Shown: piece after piece, positions 1-11,812 of the stretch
Numbering within the stretch: the first letter of the stretch is position 1
Layout of the letters: every line of letters starts with the position of its first letter
Origin: Lasiodiplodia sp. COLG20
Taxonomy: Eukaryota > Ascomycota > Dothideomycetes > Botryosphaeriales > Botryosphaeriaceae
Assembly: GCA_009801085.1 (NCBI GenBank)
Contig: VNWV01000005.1
Coordinates: forward strand, 1,798,001-1,862,000
Reading direction: 5' to 3'
Length of the DNA stretch: 64,000 nt
Made by a program: the position numbers and the translations under genes
Notes under the pieces: model-generated
Databases searched by the model: none
What the model saw: only the letters and a program-made list of their open reading frames with translations
Told to the model about the DNA's origin: nothing

Positions 1-662
1 AAGGGCTTGGAATGTTGGGGCGTGAACGTGGGCGTGGAGTAGGGCGAACCGTCGGATGGGTTCAGGCACCGGGGGGGTGCGAGAGGGAAGCGCTCCCAGG
101 CAGCGGCGGGCAGTGACAGAGGGTGCGCGCGATGGGAAAAATCGTCTGAGAGAAAGATACGGTCAGTTAAAATAGAGCGTGAGTGGATCGCATCGGTTGC
201 GTTGTCGGCGCTTGTGAGGGCTGCCGGGGTATAAGCGCTGAAGTGGTACGAAGAGCTTTTAAGATTCATACGAAGTGACACGCAGCCTTAATGTGCTCTT
301 AAGTTGCACTGTTGCCTAATGTGTAGATCTATTTGATTTCACAAGTGTTTAAAGCTATTAATGTCACTAGCCGCTTGAACACAATTGGTGCCTGCGATAA
401 GGTTGCGGCCCGGGCTTGACTCATACCCCCGGCATGGGCGTGACGAGATCTCCCAATTGAAGCACCACGAATCAAAACCCCTGTAGATAGTGAGCATGTG
501 TCCTGTAAAAGCTTTTGTGCAAGCTTAAACAATATAATCACTGCGGCTCAAGTGCGTATCACTAATCCAAAGTTGCCGGAGTAGATAAGAGTAAATTTTG
601 ATATCGTGATATCGTGAAATTCATTATTTACATTCTAAACAAATACACACGCTGCACTCGGC
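1..662. other. Intergenic, no gene recognised
   Basis: No reading frame here resembles a known family, and the only small ORF (329-541, minus) is short and featureless. The last 100 bases before the S28 peptidase stop are AT-rich and probably include its 3' UTR. Confidence 0.5.
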
Positions 663-2420
663 TTAGTAGTGCTGGCCGCCGTCAAAGCACTTCAGCCACT
701 TGGTCAAGGCGTCAGTGAAGTACTTCTGGGCCTTGTAAGCCGGGAGATTGTCATCAAGGTCGTAGCAATGCTGGGCATCGGGCAGGATGTAGCCGAAGAT
801 CTCATCGACGCTGGTGCTGACGCCGCACTCGGGGGCGTCCTGGGTCAGGTAGGGCATGGGGGCGTCCTCGCCCTCGTCGGCCAGGGGGCTCAGGGTCCTC
901 CACGGGTCGAACTCGCCGCCGGTCCAGAAGGTGTTGCTGGGGCGCATGTTCCAGCCGTCCGTCAGGGCGTTCAGCGACTCGACGTCGGGCCACTCGGGGA
1001 TGAGGTCGCCGGCGTTGGGGAACTGGGCGCGGCACACGCTCATCTCGAAGTCGAGCGTGTCGAACTTGGACACGATCTGGCGCGGGCCGACGTTGGCCGG
1101 CATCAGGTACCCCCACTGCGTGCAGTACTGCCACGTCCAGCTAATCGAGTCCGGGTCGTCCGTCACCTGCGTCAGCTGGCAGGCGGGACCGTCGTCGTCG
1201 GTGCTGTCGTCACTCTCGTCGTCATTCTCGTCGGAGGAGGAGCTGCTGTTGGCAGAGGGCGCCGCGGAGATGATGTTGGCGTTGCCTTCGCAGTCGTAGC
1301 TGGCCAGGGGGGCGAAGTAGGGCCACTCGGCCCAGTGCTTAACGACCCAGGCGGCGCCCATGGTGGGGGCCCAGCCCTCGTCGGCGTCGGCGTAGAGGGT
1401 GGTGCCGTTGGTCGCGTTGCGGGTCTCAAGGTAGGTGCAGAAGGTGTCGATGTAGCTGGTGGCGCCGTAGTTCTGCCAGCTGTTCCAGATAATGGAGAGC
1501 GCGCGGGCGAAGTCACCGTTCGTGTTCTTCTCAGCGTTGCGGCCCAGGAACAGCTTCTTGATCTTGGCCGCGCCCTCCTTGGTCTCGAGCAGGTCGTCAA
1601 TGTGGTGGATGGCCGCCTGAACGTCGCGCACGCAGCCGCCGTAGCCGTATCTGTGCATGCCGTCCCAGATCGGGTCGTAGTACGACGACATGTTGACGCG
1701 GGCCTCGACGGGAGCAGAAGAGGCATACGAGGCGAAGATGATGTCGGGGTAGAGCTGGCGCATCAGAGCGGCGCGGATGCCCGGGTACGAGCCACCGACG
1801 AAGATCCAGGGGGTCGACGTGGGCGTCAGATCAATGTCGGCGTAGTCCGGGTGGCTGAAGTTGGAGGCGAAGGCCGCCACGTCGGCAAGAGCTTGCTCGA
1901 CGGTAAGGAACTTCATGTCCTCAGGGTCAGTCTCGTTGTCGATCCTGACCGGGACCGACTCTCCGTAATAACGGTGCTCCCACGAGATGCCGATGCCGCC
2001 GAACTTTTGGACCATGGCTTGGAACCACGTGTCTTCCAGAATGCCGCCATAGCCCGCGCCTTCTCCGTTGTCATAGATGAAGATGGGGTGGCCGGCGCCC
2101 TCGTAGTCCGATGTCGAGATCCAGTAGCGGTTGTCGAACATTCTCTCATCCTCGCCAGAATGGTCAAGAGGCAACGACACCCATTGGTCCAAAATGGGGT
2201 CGGACGCGTTCACCTGGCGAGGAGGCAGAATTCCTCTGTCCCGGAGGTGGCCTTGCATCCTATTAGCAGAGGTAATGTGGAACTGACCAATCAGATACTC
2301 ACCTCTGGAACCCTGTCCACCACTGTTGTCGGTCTTGATGTGGTGAAGATTCAACGCTTCGGTGACTGTCGAAGCAGCCAAGAGCAACACGCTCCAAGTG
2401 AGTCCTGATGTTGCGACCAT
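663..2420 (-). CDS. Secreted serine peptidase of family S28 (prolyl carboxypeptidase/DPP II-like)
   Basis: Predicted extracellular serine exopeptidase cleaving after proline. The N-terminus has a signal peptide (hydrophobic run about residues 8-22, ending near TEA). The nucleophile elbow GGSYPG lies at about residue 211. The charge-relay Asp is probably in FWTGGEFDPW, and the His in DAQHCYDL near the C-terminus, the order expected for S28. Length (585 aa unspliced) fits the fungal members. Several N-glycosylation sequons and an acidic Asp/Glu/Ser stretch interrupt the middle. The ATG at 2420 is the only sensible start. A GTGAGT donor at 2302 and an AAG acceptor at 2252 delimit a 51-nt stop-free segment with a CTAAT branch site. 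This is probably an intron, and removing it keeps the frame (568 aa). The gene stands alone. Family assignment is firm; the exact start of the mature enzyme is not. Confidence 0.9.
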   Translation of the reverse strand: MVATSGLTWSVLLLAASTVTEALNLHHIKTDNSGGQGSRGEYLIGQFHITSANRMQGHLRDRGILPPRQVNASDPILDQWVSLPLDHSGEDERMFDNRYWISTSDYEGAGHPIFIYDNGEGAGYGGILEDTWFQAMVQKFGGIGISWEHRYYGESVPVRIDNETDPEDMKFLTVEQALADVAAFASNFSHPDYADIDLTPTSTPWIFVGGSYPGIRAALMRQLYPDIIFASYASSAPVEARVNMSSYYDPIWDGMHRYGYGGCVRDVQAAIHHIDDLLETKEGAAKIKKLFLGRNAEKNTNGDFARALSIIWNSWQNYGATSYIDTFCTYLETRNATNGTTLYADADEGWAPTMGAAWVVKHWAEWPYFAPLASYDCEGNANIISAAPSANSSSSSDENDDESDDSTDDDGPACQLTQVTDDPDSISWTWQYCTQWGYLMPANVGPRQIVSKFDTLDFEMSVCRAQFPNAGDLIPEWPDVESLNALTDGWNMRPSNTFWTGGEFDPWRTLSPLADEGEDAPMPYLTQDAPECGVSTSVDEIFGYILPDAQHCYDLDDNLPAYKAQKYFTDALTKWLKCFDGGQHY

Positions 2421-4646
2421 TGTGGCGGATGGTTATGGATCGGGAAGTGATGATTTCCGTGACAGTAGACGGGATGCCGCCATCTTTAATATTGTCACTC
2501 CTGTACTTTCCTGTTCCTGAAATCCTGCCAGCTGACAAGGCTATGTTGAGGCGTTCTCACCGCATGGCCTGAAATTGGGCGGAGCATAAGCCCAGTGGAT
2601 CCCTACACAGCCGCACGGACCGGTCAAGCCTCGATTGGGGCGCAGAGTCTTGTTGTTGCATTTCGACCATTGAACAAACTGCAATACAGACAACCAGAGG
2701 ATCCACAGGGCAGGAGCGGATTTCAGCTGCAGTTGAACGGGCGTTGCATCGGATCGCTAGAGAGCTTCTTCTTTGCAGCATTCTGTTTTGTCTTGAGCAG
2801 TCGGACGGACAACAACAACGTGAAAAGCGGCGTTCATGCCAACACAGTCGGCTCGCTTGCGATTCGCTGCAGCCAGCAGCGTCGGGGGCTTGGCTGCTTG
2901 CCTCTCCACATCCATCCCGTCCACGAGCGCTTAAGCGGCGCCGCTAGTCGATCCACGGGAGGCGGCACGCAGAAGCTGCGGCGAGGCCTCTTCCGCCCAT
3001 AGCGAAATGAGTGATGCAGATTGCCGCCAATCGGGTGTTACAACAACGAGTTGATTTCAAAGCCACGGTCCTCAGCCGCTACAGACGGCCTTTTCGATTG
3101 GATGCGTACCGGACGGGATGAGCCTCAAAAGCCGCAGGCAGCAGGATCGGCGTCGGGCAGCGGGATGGCTGGTTGGCTTGCTTGGCTGCTGTTTTTAGCA
3201 TTCGCGCATGGTCCGGCCCATGCTAATTCTGGCCCCCAAGCCGGCTCGACGCCCCAATCTGACCCGAAGGAGCGCCGGCTCTATGGTCGCTTTGAGGCTT
3301 TGCATCGACGTCTTTTAGCGATGAAGTTTCTTTTTGGGGAAATATTCTCGGAATTGTACCGGCGCAGCCTGTATAGATGCCTGGAAAAGTTGGTGATCAT
3401 ATGATGCAGCATCGTTGTCAAGGCCGACCTTTACCGAGATCCCAGCCACGTCATTTGGCTGGATCCCCAATATTTGAGAGACACGGGAGCCCGTCTTGGC
3501 GGGCTTTTGCGGCTTGCAACCAACTCTCGTACGAGCATGGCAAGGCTGCGGGATGCTTTGTTTTTCCATCGTTCCCCGTGTACTACACGTTCACATGATG
3601 TTCCGCCCGCTCAATGAGAAATTCATTTATGAAAAAGCTCCACTTGTGCATGAATAAATAGGAAAACGTTTTTTTGAATAGACCATCATCGGCTCCACGT
3701 TCACCTCCGTCATCCATTTCATTCACAGGGACTTGTGCCATTTCAGAACTATTTACCGGCACTTAAGACTCATACCCGAAGTTAGTGTTGGATACTTGGT
3801 CCAATCCTCCTGAATATCTCCCGCCCTGCCGACACCACAGAGCCATGGTTGAGCTGTAACGTCGGCTTACGACGTTCGATTGATGGTCGAGGCCATGGAC
3901 CAGTCATCTCTTAATGTGTCTTTACTTGGCACCACCTGCAAGGTAGGGCCCTCAGCTGCAATCTCGATAGGATATGTGATTATTCTCCGAGTTTCCATGG
4001 ACGCCATGCTAACAACCTCTTGGTAAGGATGCTGCATAACAGAGTTGAGGATCCAATGCGATCGCTTCAAAGACTCCGGGGGTGACTTCTCTTGGTCTTG
4101 GCAATCGGCCTTTGTTTGTAACATGTTCGAGGGCTGGTATATTTCCCGAGCCCGATTTGCAATTCCGTCGACAATTGTTTCCCTTTACTAAAAAGATAAG
4201 AATCTTAGCGACTTCTCATGCAAGTCAGAATAGCCTCGACCGCGAATAAAGTTCTTTCCTAGAAATAAGCTCCCGCTTTGCGATTTTATGGGGTGGAAGG
4301 CGTGGGGGCTGTTACCAGACAAAGGTTGATGGCAATGGATCTGGACAGCCCACGTGGTATTACGCGCTGTCACGGATAAATCCGCGCAATTTTTTGTACA
4401 GAGCACAGCTGCTGCATCAAAGTTCTACCTAGTGCTGTCAAAATACTTTTATGGGACTGAGATATGTACCCGGAAGCCACGACCAAAGCACGCTGACCAA
4501 TCAGAACCCGCACACGCCGCACACACCCAGCGAAACCCTGGGACAACAGAGATTAATCCACACCAACTCAAACCCAACGACCGCCAACACCTGCATTCAG
4601 CTATTACGTTGGCCAAGACCGAGGAGTCTCGCCCCCAAGGCCAGCC
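2421..4646. other. Long intergenic stretch, no gene supported
   Basis: It should hold the promoter of the S28 gene next to 2420 and the 3' region of the beta-propeller gene near 4646. ORFs of 70-135 codons occur on both strands (for example 2595-3002 plus, 3867-4124 minus), but none shows a recognisable domain, splice pattern or signal peptide. I annotate none. Confidence 0.4.
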
Positions 4647-6200
4647 TCACTTTTCACGAACCTGCAAGCTATCCACGTCATACACGCCGTCGAACTTGAA
4701 GAAGCCCAGCACCTGCGGCGCCGTTGCGCACCCGGCCTGGCCGGGAATGGGCATGGAAGCCACGAAGTCCAGCAACGGGATGCGCACGCCACCACAGCTG
4801 CCACACGCAGCGCTGACCTCGTACGTAGCGTTCAGCCGCAAGTTGCGGCCAATGACTTGGAACATGTCCAACCCGACTGCCGGCCTGACCGTCACCAACG
4901 CCGACGGCGACGTCGACGAATTATCCCCACCACCACCATCGACCACCTCCACAACCCGATTCAGCACCGCCGATCCACCACCCACCAACCCCTGCCTCCC
5001 CAGATTCTCCTTCCCCCCGTCACCGCCATCCGGCACCGCATTCGACACGTACACCAGCGCCTGCCCCTCCTGCCCCACCCCCACCGTCCTTACCACCCCG
5101 AACCCGTCCTCCCCGCGCGTCAAGTCGATCTCATCCACCGTGTCGCTGTGCTCGTTGACGACGTACATCCGCGCGTTATCCGCGCTCGGCCACAGGCCGT
5201 GCGGCTCCACCCCGCTGCTCTGCACGTCGCGCACCCACCGCGGCGCCGCCTCCGCGTCCGGCTGCGCGTAGACGCGCGTCGCGTCCCGCGCTGCGACGGT
5301 GACGAAGCCGTACGTCGTTGCCGTCGTGGATCCGTTGGCGGTAGTGGTGGTGATGGCGGCGAAGTTCGGATGGTTCGTCTCGGGGCCGGTGTCGAGGACG
5401 GCGACGACGCGGCGCGAGGCGGTTGAGATGACGGAGACGACGCCGGCGAGTTTGTGCGCGGCCCATAGGCGCGCGCCGTCGGCTGAGAGCATCATGTCGG
5501 AGGAGAAGGGGTGCGCGAGGCCGGTGATGTTGGCGAGGGTGCTCCGGGTTGGCACCGAGAGGACGTGGATGGAGGGGGAGCGGATGTGGTTGACGTAGGC
5601 GGTTTGGCCGTCGGGGCTGAAGAGGACTGTTGGTGGTGGTTAGCCGTGGGGGTTTGCGGTTTGCTGGAGCTTGGGGGTGTGTTTGCCTTTGCTCGGCCCG
5701 CCGTACGACGGGATCGTGTCTATCACGCCGCCCGCGATGCCGTCGACGAGCGTGATGTGGTCGACGCCCCGCGTGCCGACCCACACGGTGCGGTTGTCGG
5801 ATGCGAAGAAGGCCTCGTGCGCCTGCCGGTCGGTGAAGGTCTGGCTGACGACGGCATTGTCGCGCGTGCGGATCACCGTCACCGTGTTGCTCGTCACGCT
5901 CGTCGATACGATGTACTTCCCGTCGCGTGAAAACCCCAGCCCGTGCGAGTTGACGCCGCGGATGTACTGCGGACCTATCACGTCCGACAGCCGCTGCGAG
6001 CCCAGCGCGATGGTGCCCAGGACCGATAGCGTCGAGGGGTCAATGACCGTGATGGTGTTGGAGGACTGGTCGCCCGTGTAGATGCGGTCCCTGGACGAGA
6101 TGGGCTGTCCCGCGCCCGGGTTCGCGGGTGCCTGGGCCTGGGCGGCGGCTCGCAATGCGATTGCCAATATCAGGAGCACGAAGGTGAGTGTGGATTCCAT
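4647..6200 (-). CDS. Secreted YVTN-type beta-propeller protein
   Basis: Model: exon 1 6200-5687, exon 2 5626-4647, 497 aa. The first 22 residues form a signal peptide (hydrophobic, ending AAAQA). The rest is repeated propeller blades of the kind TVIDPSTLSVLGTIALGS and VLFSPDGQTAYVNHI, as in YVTN/NHL-repeat and lactonase-like proteins, so it is probably an extracellular or wall-bound seven-bladed propeller. The enzymatic role, if any, is unknown. The two exons join best through a GC-AG intron (donor AAAG|GCAAAC, branch CTAAC, acceptor ACAG), which restores GPSK-VLFSPDG, a junction seen in this family, and gives an exact frame. A GT donor at 5706 with an acceptor at 5617 is the alternative and would delete family-typical residues. 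Cysteines cluster in the last 60 residues. No operon-like neighbours are seen. Confidence 0.8.
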
Positions 6201-7262
6201 GGTGGTGTTGTTCACTCTTTTCAATCGGTCTATTTCTCCAAGTGCACAATCATAACTCTTAAGCTGTGGAAGTTCGACCCCAAGCGGGGGCGCTGAGACA
6301 AGGTGAGCATGACGTATACAGGGAAGCTTTGTAACGCTTAGCGAGGCGGCGCGCTTAATATTGTGCAGAATTACTAAGTTGAGTTTAAGGGCATCAGCCG
6401 TGAGAGACGTAAGGCTATAGCCAAGCCGTAAGCGGTTAGCCCGAACGCGTGTAAGCCAGTGCTTAATTGACGGTACCTCTTCGTCGCTTGGCTGCAGCTG
6501 CCGTCTGATTCCTTCTACCACAGATAGGAGATGCCATGTGATAAATCTGTGCTGACTAGATATGTGATGTGGTAGTGCGTCGGTTTGCTGTAATAATCTT
6601 CTTTTTTCGTCACGTTCACACTTGCAAGTGCTCACCTCGTTTGAACAGTCACGCAGGAAATTTGCCTGAGGTATCCACCTATCTAGAAACAGTTTGCTTA
6701 CTTTCGTTAGTCCAATTTTCACCTCCAGTGATGACATGTCTCAAGAAAGTAGGTCTTTTGGCACTCCAGCTGCGCCGGCGAGGGAATGCAAAAATGAACA
6801 TGCTTCAATACTGGAACCACTTTAGCATTTCCTGCCAATTCAACATTGAACTTGGAAATAAATCTTACTCCGATGTCACTGGCGATGAAGTTGATGCAAG
6901 CTTTTGTCAATTTATGGCAAGTCATACAAAGGCAAATTAACTGGACAGTAAGTCGTACAACACTTTACCAAACGACCACAACAACTTCTGCGCAGGCAAA
7001 CACCAAGGCTTTGCATTTTTGGATCATCCACGTGGCGGTCTCGCAAATTCCCAGATCTTAATATTATACACGTCCGTCAAAGAGTCACGTCACCTGCTTG
7101 CAGTGATTCCTTTATTTCAACACCGCGAAAACGTAGCCTTTGTCACGGCGAACGGATAAGTCATCCTATGCCGCCAAGGCTTTCTTTATCCCACGGTCAC
7201 CTCTTATCATCTATCATCCCGTCTCACTTCGCATCCGCTGTGACTTCACAACCACTGCAGCC
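6201..7262. other. Divergent intergenic region, beta-propeller gene and P450
   Basis: Holds the upstream regions of both flanking genes, which point away from each other. ORFs on both strands are short and without recognisable content. No clear TATA element stands out. Confidence 0.4.
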
Positions 7263-8969
7263 ATGGAGAGCCAATACGCTAGTTGGGTCTCTGGAAAAGG
7301 CCTGCTCACATTTTCTCTGCTTTTCGCGACTACGGTCTATCTTCTTCACCGGCACCTGTCAAAATTTCAAAGGATTCTACCCGAAAATGTACCATGGGTG
7401 GGAGTAAGTGAGGGCGAATGGTTCGCGAGAGCTAGAGGCCAAGTCCGGGAGTGGTGGAAGGGCTACGACAACGTTCTGGAAGGCTACAGCAAAGTAAATC
7501 ATCACTTCCCGTCTCCAATGCCCACACCACACTAACACACAGCAGTACGGCAAGCTCGGAAAACCCTTCTTAGCCACGCAGATCACCTGGAAGCCCGAAG
7601 TCATCATCCCCCCAGAACACGTCCAATGGATGGTCAACCAACCCGACAGCGTCTTCTCCATCTACAAAGTCCTAATCGATGACCTACGCTTCGACTACAC
7701 CGCGCCGCGCGCCTGGGACTTCCACCGGCCCTTCCACGTCGAAGCGCTCAACAAAATGAACCTCGACGCCATGACCGACGACATGCTCGACGAGATCGAC
7801 TTCCGCACCGCCGCCGCCTTCGGCTCCGTCCCCGACGGCTCATGGCACCCCGCGCCCCTCCACGCCTCCATCTTCACCATCCTCCTCGCCGTCACCAACC
7901 GCGCCTTCGCCGGCAAACCGCTCGCGCGCTCCGCCGACTACACCGACATCGTCGGCACCTTCACGCGGCGCCTCCCCACGATCGCCGGCCTCATCGACGC
8001 CCTCTGCCCGACCCTCCTCAAACCCCTCCTCGCGCCGCTCCTCGCCCGCCCCATCCGCCGCCTCATCGCCCGCTACGAAGCGCACATGCTGCCCACCATC
8101 GCCGCGCGCCTGGCCGCCGCGGAAGCAGCACGCGCGGAGGGCCACCTGCACGAGGAGAGCCGCAACCCGGACATCGTGCAGCTGATGGCGCGCTTCGCCG
8201 CGCGCTCGCCGGACCCGCGCGACCACGACCCGCGCAACCTGGCGAGCAGGCTGCTCGCGCTCAACTTCGTCGGCGTGCACACGTCCGTCCTGACCGCCGT
8301 CGCGGCCTTCGCCGACATACTGGCGGCCGGCCCGGAGCTGTGGGAGGCGTTGAGGAGGGAGGCGGCGGGCGTGCTGCACGATGCGGGCGGTGTGTGGAGC
8401 AGGGTCGCGGTGGGGAGGCTGGCGCTGCTGGATAGCGTGATTCGCGAGAGCATGCGCGTGTCGCCGTTCAAGGCGCGTGGGGTGGAGCGCGAGGTCGTGG
8501 CGCAGGGAGGAGTGAGGCTGCCGGATGGTACGTTTTTGCCGCGGGGGACGAAGGTGGGGGCTGCGACGGTGGGGGTGCATGGGGACGAGAGGTTTTATGA
8601 GAGGCCCGGGGAGTTTGTGCCCGAGCGGTTTGTGGGGAAGGCGGAGGAGGGGTTGGTGAATACGACGGATACGTTTTTGGGGTTCGGGCATGGGAGGCAT
8701 GCTTGGTGAGTGCTACCTACTTTCCTTGCTGTGCTTTGTGTCACCTGCTGGCGCGGGCGGAGTCGTGTGCTGACGGTTCATGGGGCAGTCCTGGTCGCTT
8801 CTTCTCGGCGCATGAGCTGAAGTTGCTCTTTGCGCATTTGGTGCTGAATTACGATTTTGAACCTATGGGGGAGAAGCCGCAGGGGAAGTGGATTACGGAT
8901 TTTTACGTGCTTGAGTCGCCCGCGGTTTTGAAGGCACGGAGGAGGGAGAGGAGTGCTCACTTGGATTGA
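7263..8969 (+). CDS. Cytochrome P450 monooxygenase
   Basis: Heme-thiolate monooxygenase, ER-anchored by a hydrophobic N-terminal helix (about residues 14-30). Exons 7263-7493, 7546-8705 and 8789-8969 give 523 aa; an acceptor three bases earlier (7543) would add one Gln. The ExxR motif ESMR is at 378-381, the PERF motif at FVPERFVG, and the heme loop FGHGRHACPGR has its Cys (residue 464) split by intron 2 (TG|T). The usual I-helix AGxDT is replaced by VGVHTS, as in fungal ent-kaurene-oxidase-like P450s with an HTT/HTS I-helix. That suggests a terpenoid or alkaloid-type substrate, but this is inference. No backbone-forming gene (PKS, NRPS, terpene synthase) is in the window, so no biosynthetic cluster can be claimed. 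Third positions are C-rich in the 5' half and G-rich after about 8330. Confidence 0.93.
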
Positions 8970-9337
8970 GGGCGGGTCTGAATACTATAACTTCGTTGTA
9001 CCCTTTTGTTTCCTAAAAGTCTGCGTAGCTTGCTCCTGGATACCTTGTTTGAAAGAAGCGGTTATCCGAGCGGAGGCTTCTTTGAACATGGATTCACATA
9101 GTTTGAATGGGATTTGGAATATCGAATGATAGAAATGATATCTTGAGCGATCATGCCGAAAGAGCCATCAGCAGCTGGCAGCAGACACCCTACTATTGGA
9201 CTGCATTGAACCGTCCCAGCCCATCGCACTGTATCAATCGATTAGGAAGGAGCACTGCCTAGCCTCACCGTCTTTCGTAGACTCTATGCTCATTCAACTC
9301 CTGATTATCATTTCCACAGGTCAGCCGTATCTAGAGT
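8970..9337. other. Convergent intergenic spacer
   Basis: Lies between the 3' ends of the P450 and the HET gene. Only 3' UTR sequence is expected; nothing else is seen. Confidence 0.5.
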
Positions 9338-11812
9338 TTATCTTAACATGATATCGTGGAAATTCCTCTCAGTCTCAACCCATTTGGTGAGCAAAATCCA
9401 ACCAAGTGACAGTCGATATGCATATGGCCCCTGCCAACGGATGGCCATGACGCTTACCACTGGAACATCGCTATCATTGACGTAAGAGCCCCCTAAAAAC
9501 CGGCCCGATTTATCGCGGAATGTCAGATTGAGTTCTGGGAATTTTGTTGCCTTCTGTTTTGGCTTCAACGGACCAGGCACTAAACAGTCAATTGTCCAGC
9601 GTCTCTCCAAAGAAATACCCATGCATTCAATCTCCGCTCTGCCGTCTGGAGACCAGTTAAGGTCATTTTGAACGGAAGGGTCCTCTGAATCGAGAATACC
9701 GATGCTTTCGCCCATGTCGTTCATGATGTCGAGACTGCGTCCTCCTTTATGTTTGTGGCCAGACTCTTCGTGCGATTTGACTTTGAAAATGGCTGTTTGG
9801 GCACGAGTTGCTAAGCACTCAGGAATTTCGTCGCAAGGCTCTCTCAGCTCTGGAGGCTTCTTTGCAGGCGTGGGCAGAAATTCGTATACTTTTGGGACTA
9901 GCGAGTCTGGTCGGCCGATAAGAGTCCAAAAATTGCGTTCCATCTCCTTGAATGTGCTTTCGGAAAGAGGCTTGAATGGCCAATCAGCCTCGATACATCC
10001 AAAACTCCACGATATCGCTAGACAAATAGGCATAGAGCTTTTTGCATTAATAGCCTCGAACTCATTGACCGAGACTCCTAAGTACCGGAGAGTATCCGCC
10101 CCCTTAATTCCAGCCTCTTTTGAATTGGTTGTCCATCGAACTAAATTACCGACCCATTTACTGGACGCGCTGTAGAAGATAGGCCCGGTGATCGACCCCC
10201 ACGACCACGTAGGATATCCTTCTGCTTTTGGATTGCGAACTATCGTACCCGTCCTACGGATTGTACTTCGTGCGGGGTACCATAACATGGCCATGTCAAA
10301 GACGGGACACGGTAAGCCATAAAGGATGTTTTCGTCGGCACTACCATACAAAAGGGAGGAAATACCGGAAAACGCGTCATATATATCAGAGCCATTGGTG
10401 AGTTTCCGCATCGTGTAGTCATAAAGACGATGTTTCCAAATCCAGAATGTTTTAAGGGCTGATGGCCTGAGTGGGGTACCTAAATGCGCACTATGAGGAC
10501 CAAAGCCATCTTCAGTGTGAATACCGTGTTTGTCTTCATGAAAGGCTTGAATATCCGAAAAATACAGGATTTGTTTGGACAAAACGGCCTCCTGGTATGT
10601 CCAGCCCCGTGTTGCCCAAGTGGAAGCGTTGATAATTGTTCGTGCAGAAGGCAACTCAGTGATGAAAACAATGCCACTGATCTCGTGATGCTTCCTTCGA
10701 TTGTGCCGCGGAAACCCTACTCCAGGAATTCCGCTGTCAACAGTGCCATCGAGCACGGCGATGGTGAAGTCTGCTGAAGCGAATATGCTGTGCATGAATT
10801 TGATATGATGCTTTTTTGTCTCGTTATCATCTTGTATAATGCAAAGTCGATCAGCCCAGAGATAGCGCTGGCCAAGTTTATCACAGATAAACATCGCATC
10901 TTCGATCGTCTTTGGGGTTTTTGAAGGCGTGATACCGCCTTCTCTTTCGAGTCCTGCCACTGAAGTCTTCGTTGTCTTCCACATATCCGAATTCGGTTTC
11001 GGGCCCCAGATGTAGCTGAGAGCCACAAATCCGGTATCTGGCATGCCACGGACTAAGCATCTCTTTTGGACATCAATGACCCTGAAATCCGTGAAAAAGA
11101 TACCAGGATGGCTGATAGCTGGTGCTGAAGAGGATGATTCCATCTGATCAAATTCTCCATGTTCTTGGAAATTCTCCCTAGTCCACTGCGAAATTCTATC
11201 CCAATTTGCGAAATCCTGTGCCAAGTTGTCCAAAGTTGCGGGCTTGTCAAAAGTTTTGGAAGGGCCCCGAACAGAATCCGGAGCGAGCTGATGAATCGAT
11301 CGCGATGGTGATATTGGGGTAAGATCTAGAGAATATATATTGATGAAGCTGCGAGGTCTGGATCCAAAGCTGGTTTCACGGTCCCCAAGAGTCAGCTGCG
11401 CTGACGGTTTTGTGTCGTCGCTTCTCTTGAAAAACCGTAACTCGATCTTCGAAGATGTCGAGACTTCCCCATGCTGTCTTTGCCGGCGCGATTTGTATGA
11501 TCGGATGGCTTCCAAGATAAAGTGGCAGAACTTGCATCCCATTTTCGGGGAAAATGTGGCAAAATTGCCAAAGCTGACTCGTATCTCACCCAAAAGTCCT
11601 CCAAGTCCTCCAAGATTTCCAATATCGCAAAAAGACAAATGTCTTAGGCGTAGGTGCTGACAGAAAGGACAAAGCTGGTCAGGACGGCCACTTTCGTAGG
11701 TACATGTGTCGCAATCGCTGTGGAAGATCCCGTACGGATCTTCGTCCAGGATACATGGTTGGTCCCAGTTTTTCGTTGCGTTAGAGTCACAGAACTCGCA
11801 GGGGAGCTCCAT
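9338..11812 (-). CDS. Heterokaryon-incompatibility (HET) domain protein
   Basis: Intronless 824-aa protein. The HET domain begins near residue 265 with GFVALSYIWGPKPN and continues through RYLWADRLCIIQDD to GWTYQEAVLS, the order of conserved blocks in HET (TIR-like fold) proteins. These proteins trigger cell death or growth arrest on non-self recognition in Pezizomycotina. The N-terminal 60 residues carry paired cysteines (CEFC, CDTC, CPFC) that look like a small zinc-binding module. The C-terminal half has no domain that I recognise. The ATG at 11812 is the first in frame and is preceded by stops. GC content is lower than in the neighbouring P450 and MFS genes, consistent with the uneven composition of HET genes. 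It is next to no obvious partner gene. The family call is firm; involvement in incompatibility of this strain is unknown. Confidence 0.93.
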   Translation of the reverse strand: MELPCEFCDSNATKNWDQPCILDEDPYGIFHSDCDTCTYESGRPDQLCPFCQHLRLRHLSFCDIGNLGGLGGLLGEIRVSFGNFATFSPKMGCKFCHFILEAIRSYKSRRQRQHGEVSTSSKIELRFFKRSDDTKPSAQLTLGDRETSFGSRPRSFINIYSLDLTPISPSRSIHQLAPDSVRGPSKTFDKPATLDNLAQDFANWDRISQWTRENFQEHGEFDQMESSSSAPAISHPGIFFTDFRVIDVQKRCLVRGMPDTGFVALSYIWGPKPNSDMWKTTKTSVAGLEREGGITPSKTPKTIEDAMFICDKLGQRYLWADRLCIIQDDNETKKHHIKFMHSIFASADFTIAVLDGTVDSGIPGVGFPRHNRRKHHEISGIVFITELPSARTIINASTWATRGWTYQEAVLSKQILYFSDIQAFHEDKHGIHTEDGFGPHSAHLGTPLRPSALKTFWIWKHRLYDYTMRKLTNGSDIYDAFSGISSLLYGSADENILYGLPCPVFDMAMLWYPARSTIRRTGTIVRNPKAEGYPTWSWGSITGPIFYSASSKWVGNLVRWTTNSKEAGIKGADTLRYLGVSVNEFEAINAKSSMPICLAISWSFGCIEADWPFKPLSESTFKEMERNFWTLIGRPDSLVPKVYEFLPTPAKKPPELREPCDEIPECLATRAQTAIFKVKSHEESGHKHKGGRSLDIMNDMGESIGILDSEDPSVQNDLNWSPDGRAEIECMGISLERRWTIDCLVPGPLKPKQKATKFPELNLTFRDKSGRFLGGSYVNDSDVPVVSVMAIRWQGPYAYRLSLGWILLTKWVETERNFHDIMLR

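Noticed and set aside
669..2408. 579-codon ORF on the plus strand
   Set aside because: Antisense shadow of the S28 peptidase; no domain, biased Val/Gly/Arg composition typical of antisense GC-rich frames.
2595..3404. Two ORFs of 127-135 codons in the long intergenic stretch
   Set aside because: No domain, signal peptide or splice context; composition looks random.
3867..4124. 85-codon minus ORF starting with ATG
   Set aside because: No recognisable motif and no adjoining exon; chance ORF is more likely.
4354..5271. 305-codon plus-strand ORF
   Set aside because: Its second half is antisense to the beta-propeller exon; the Thr/Pro-rich translation has no recognisable content.
7840..8700. 286-codon minus ORF inside the P450 gene
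   Set aside because: Antisense shadow of the P450 exon; Arg/Pro/Gly-rich without motifs.
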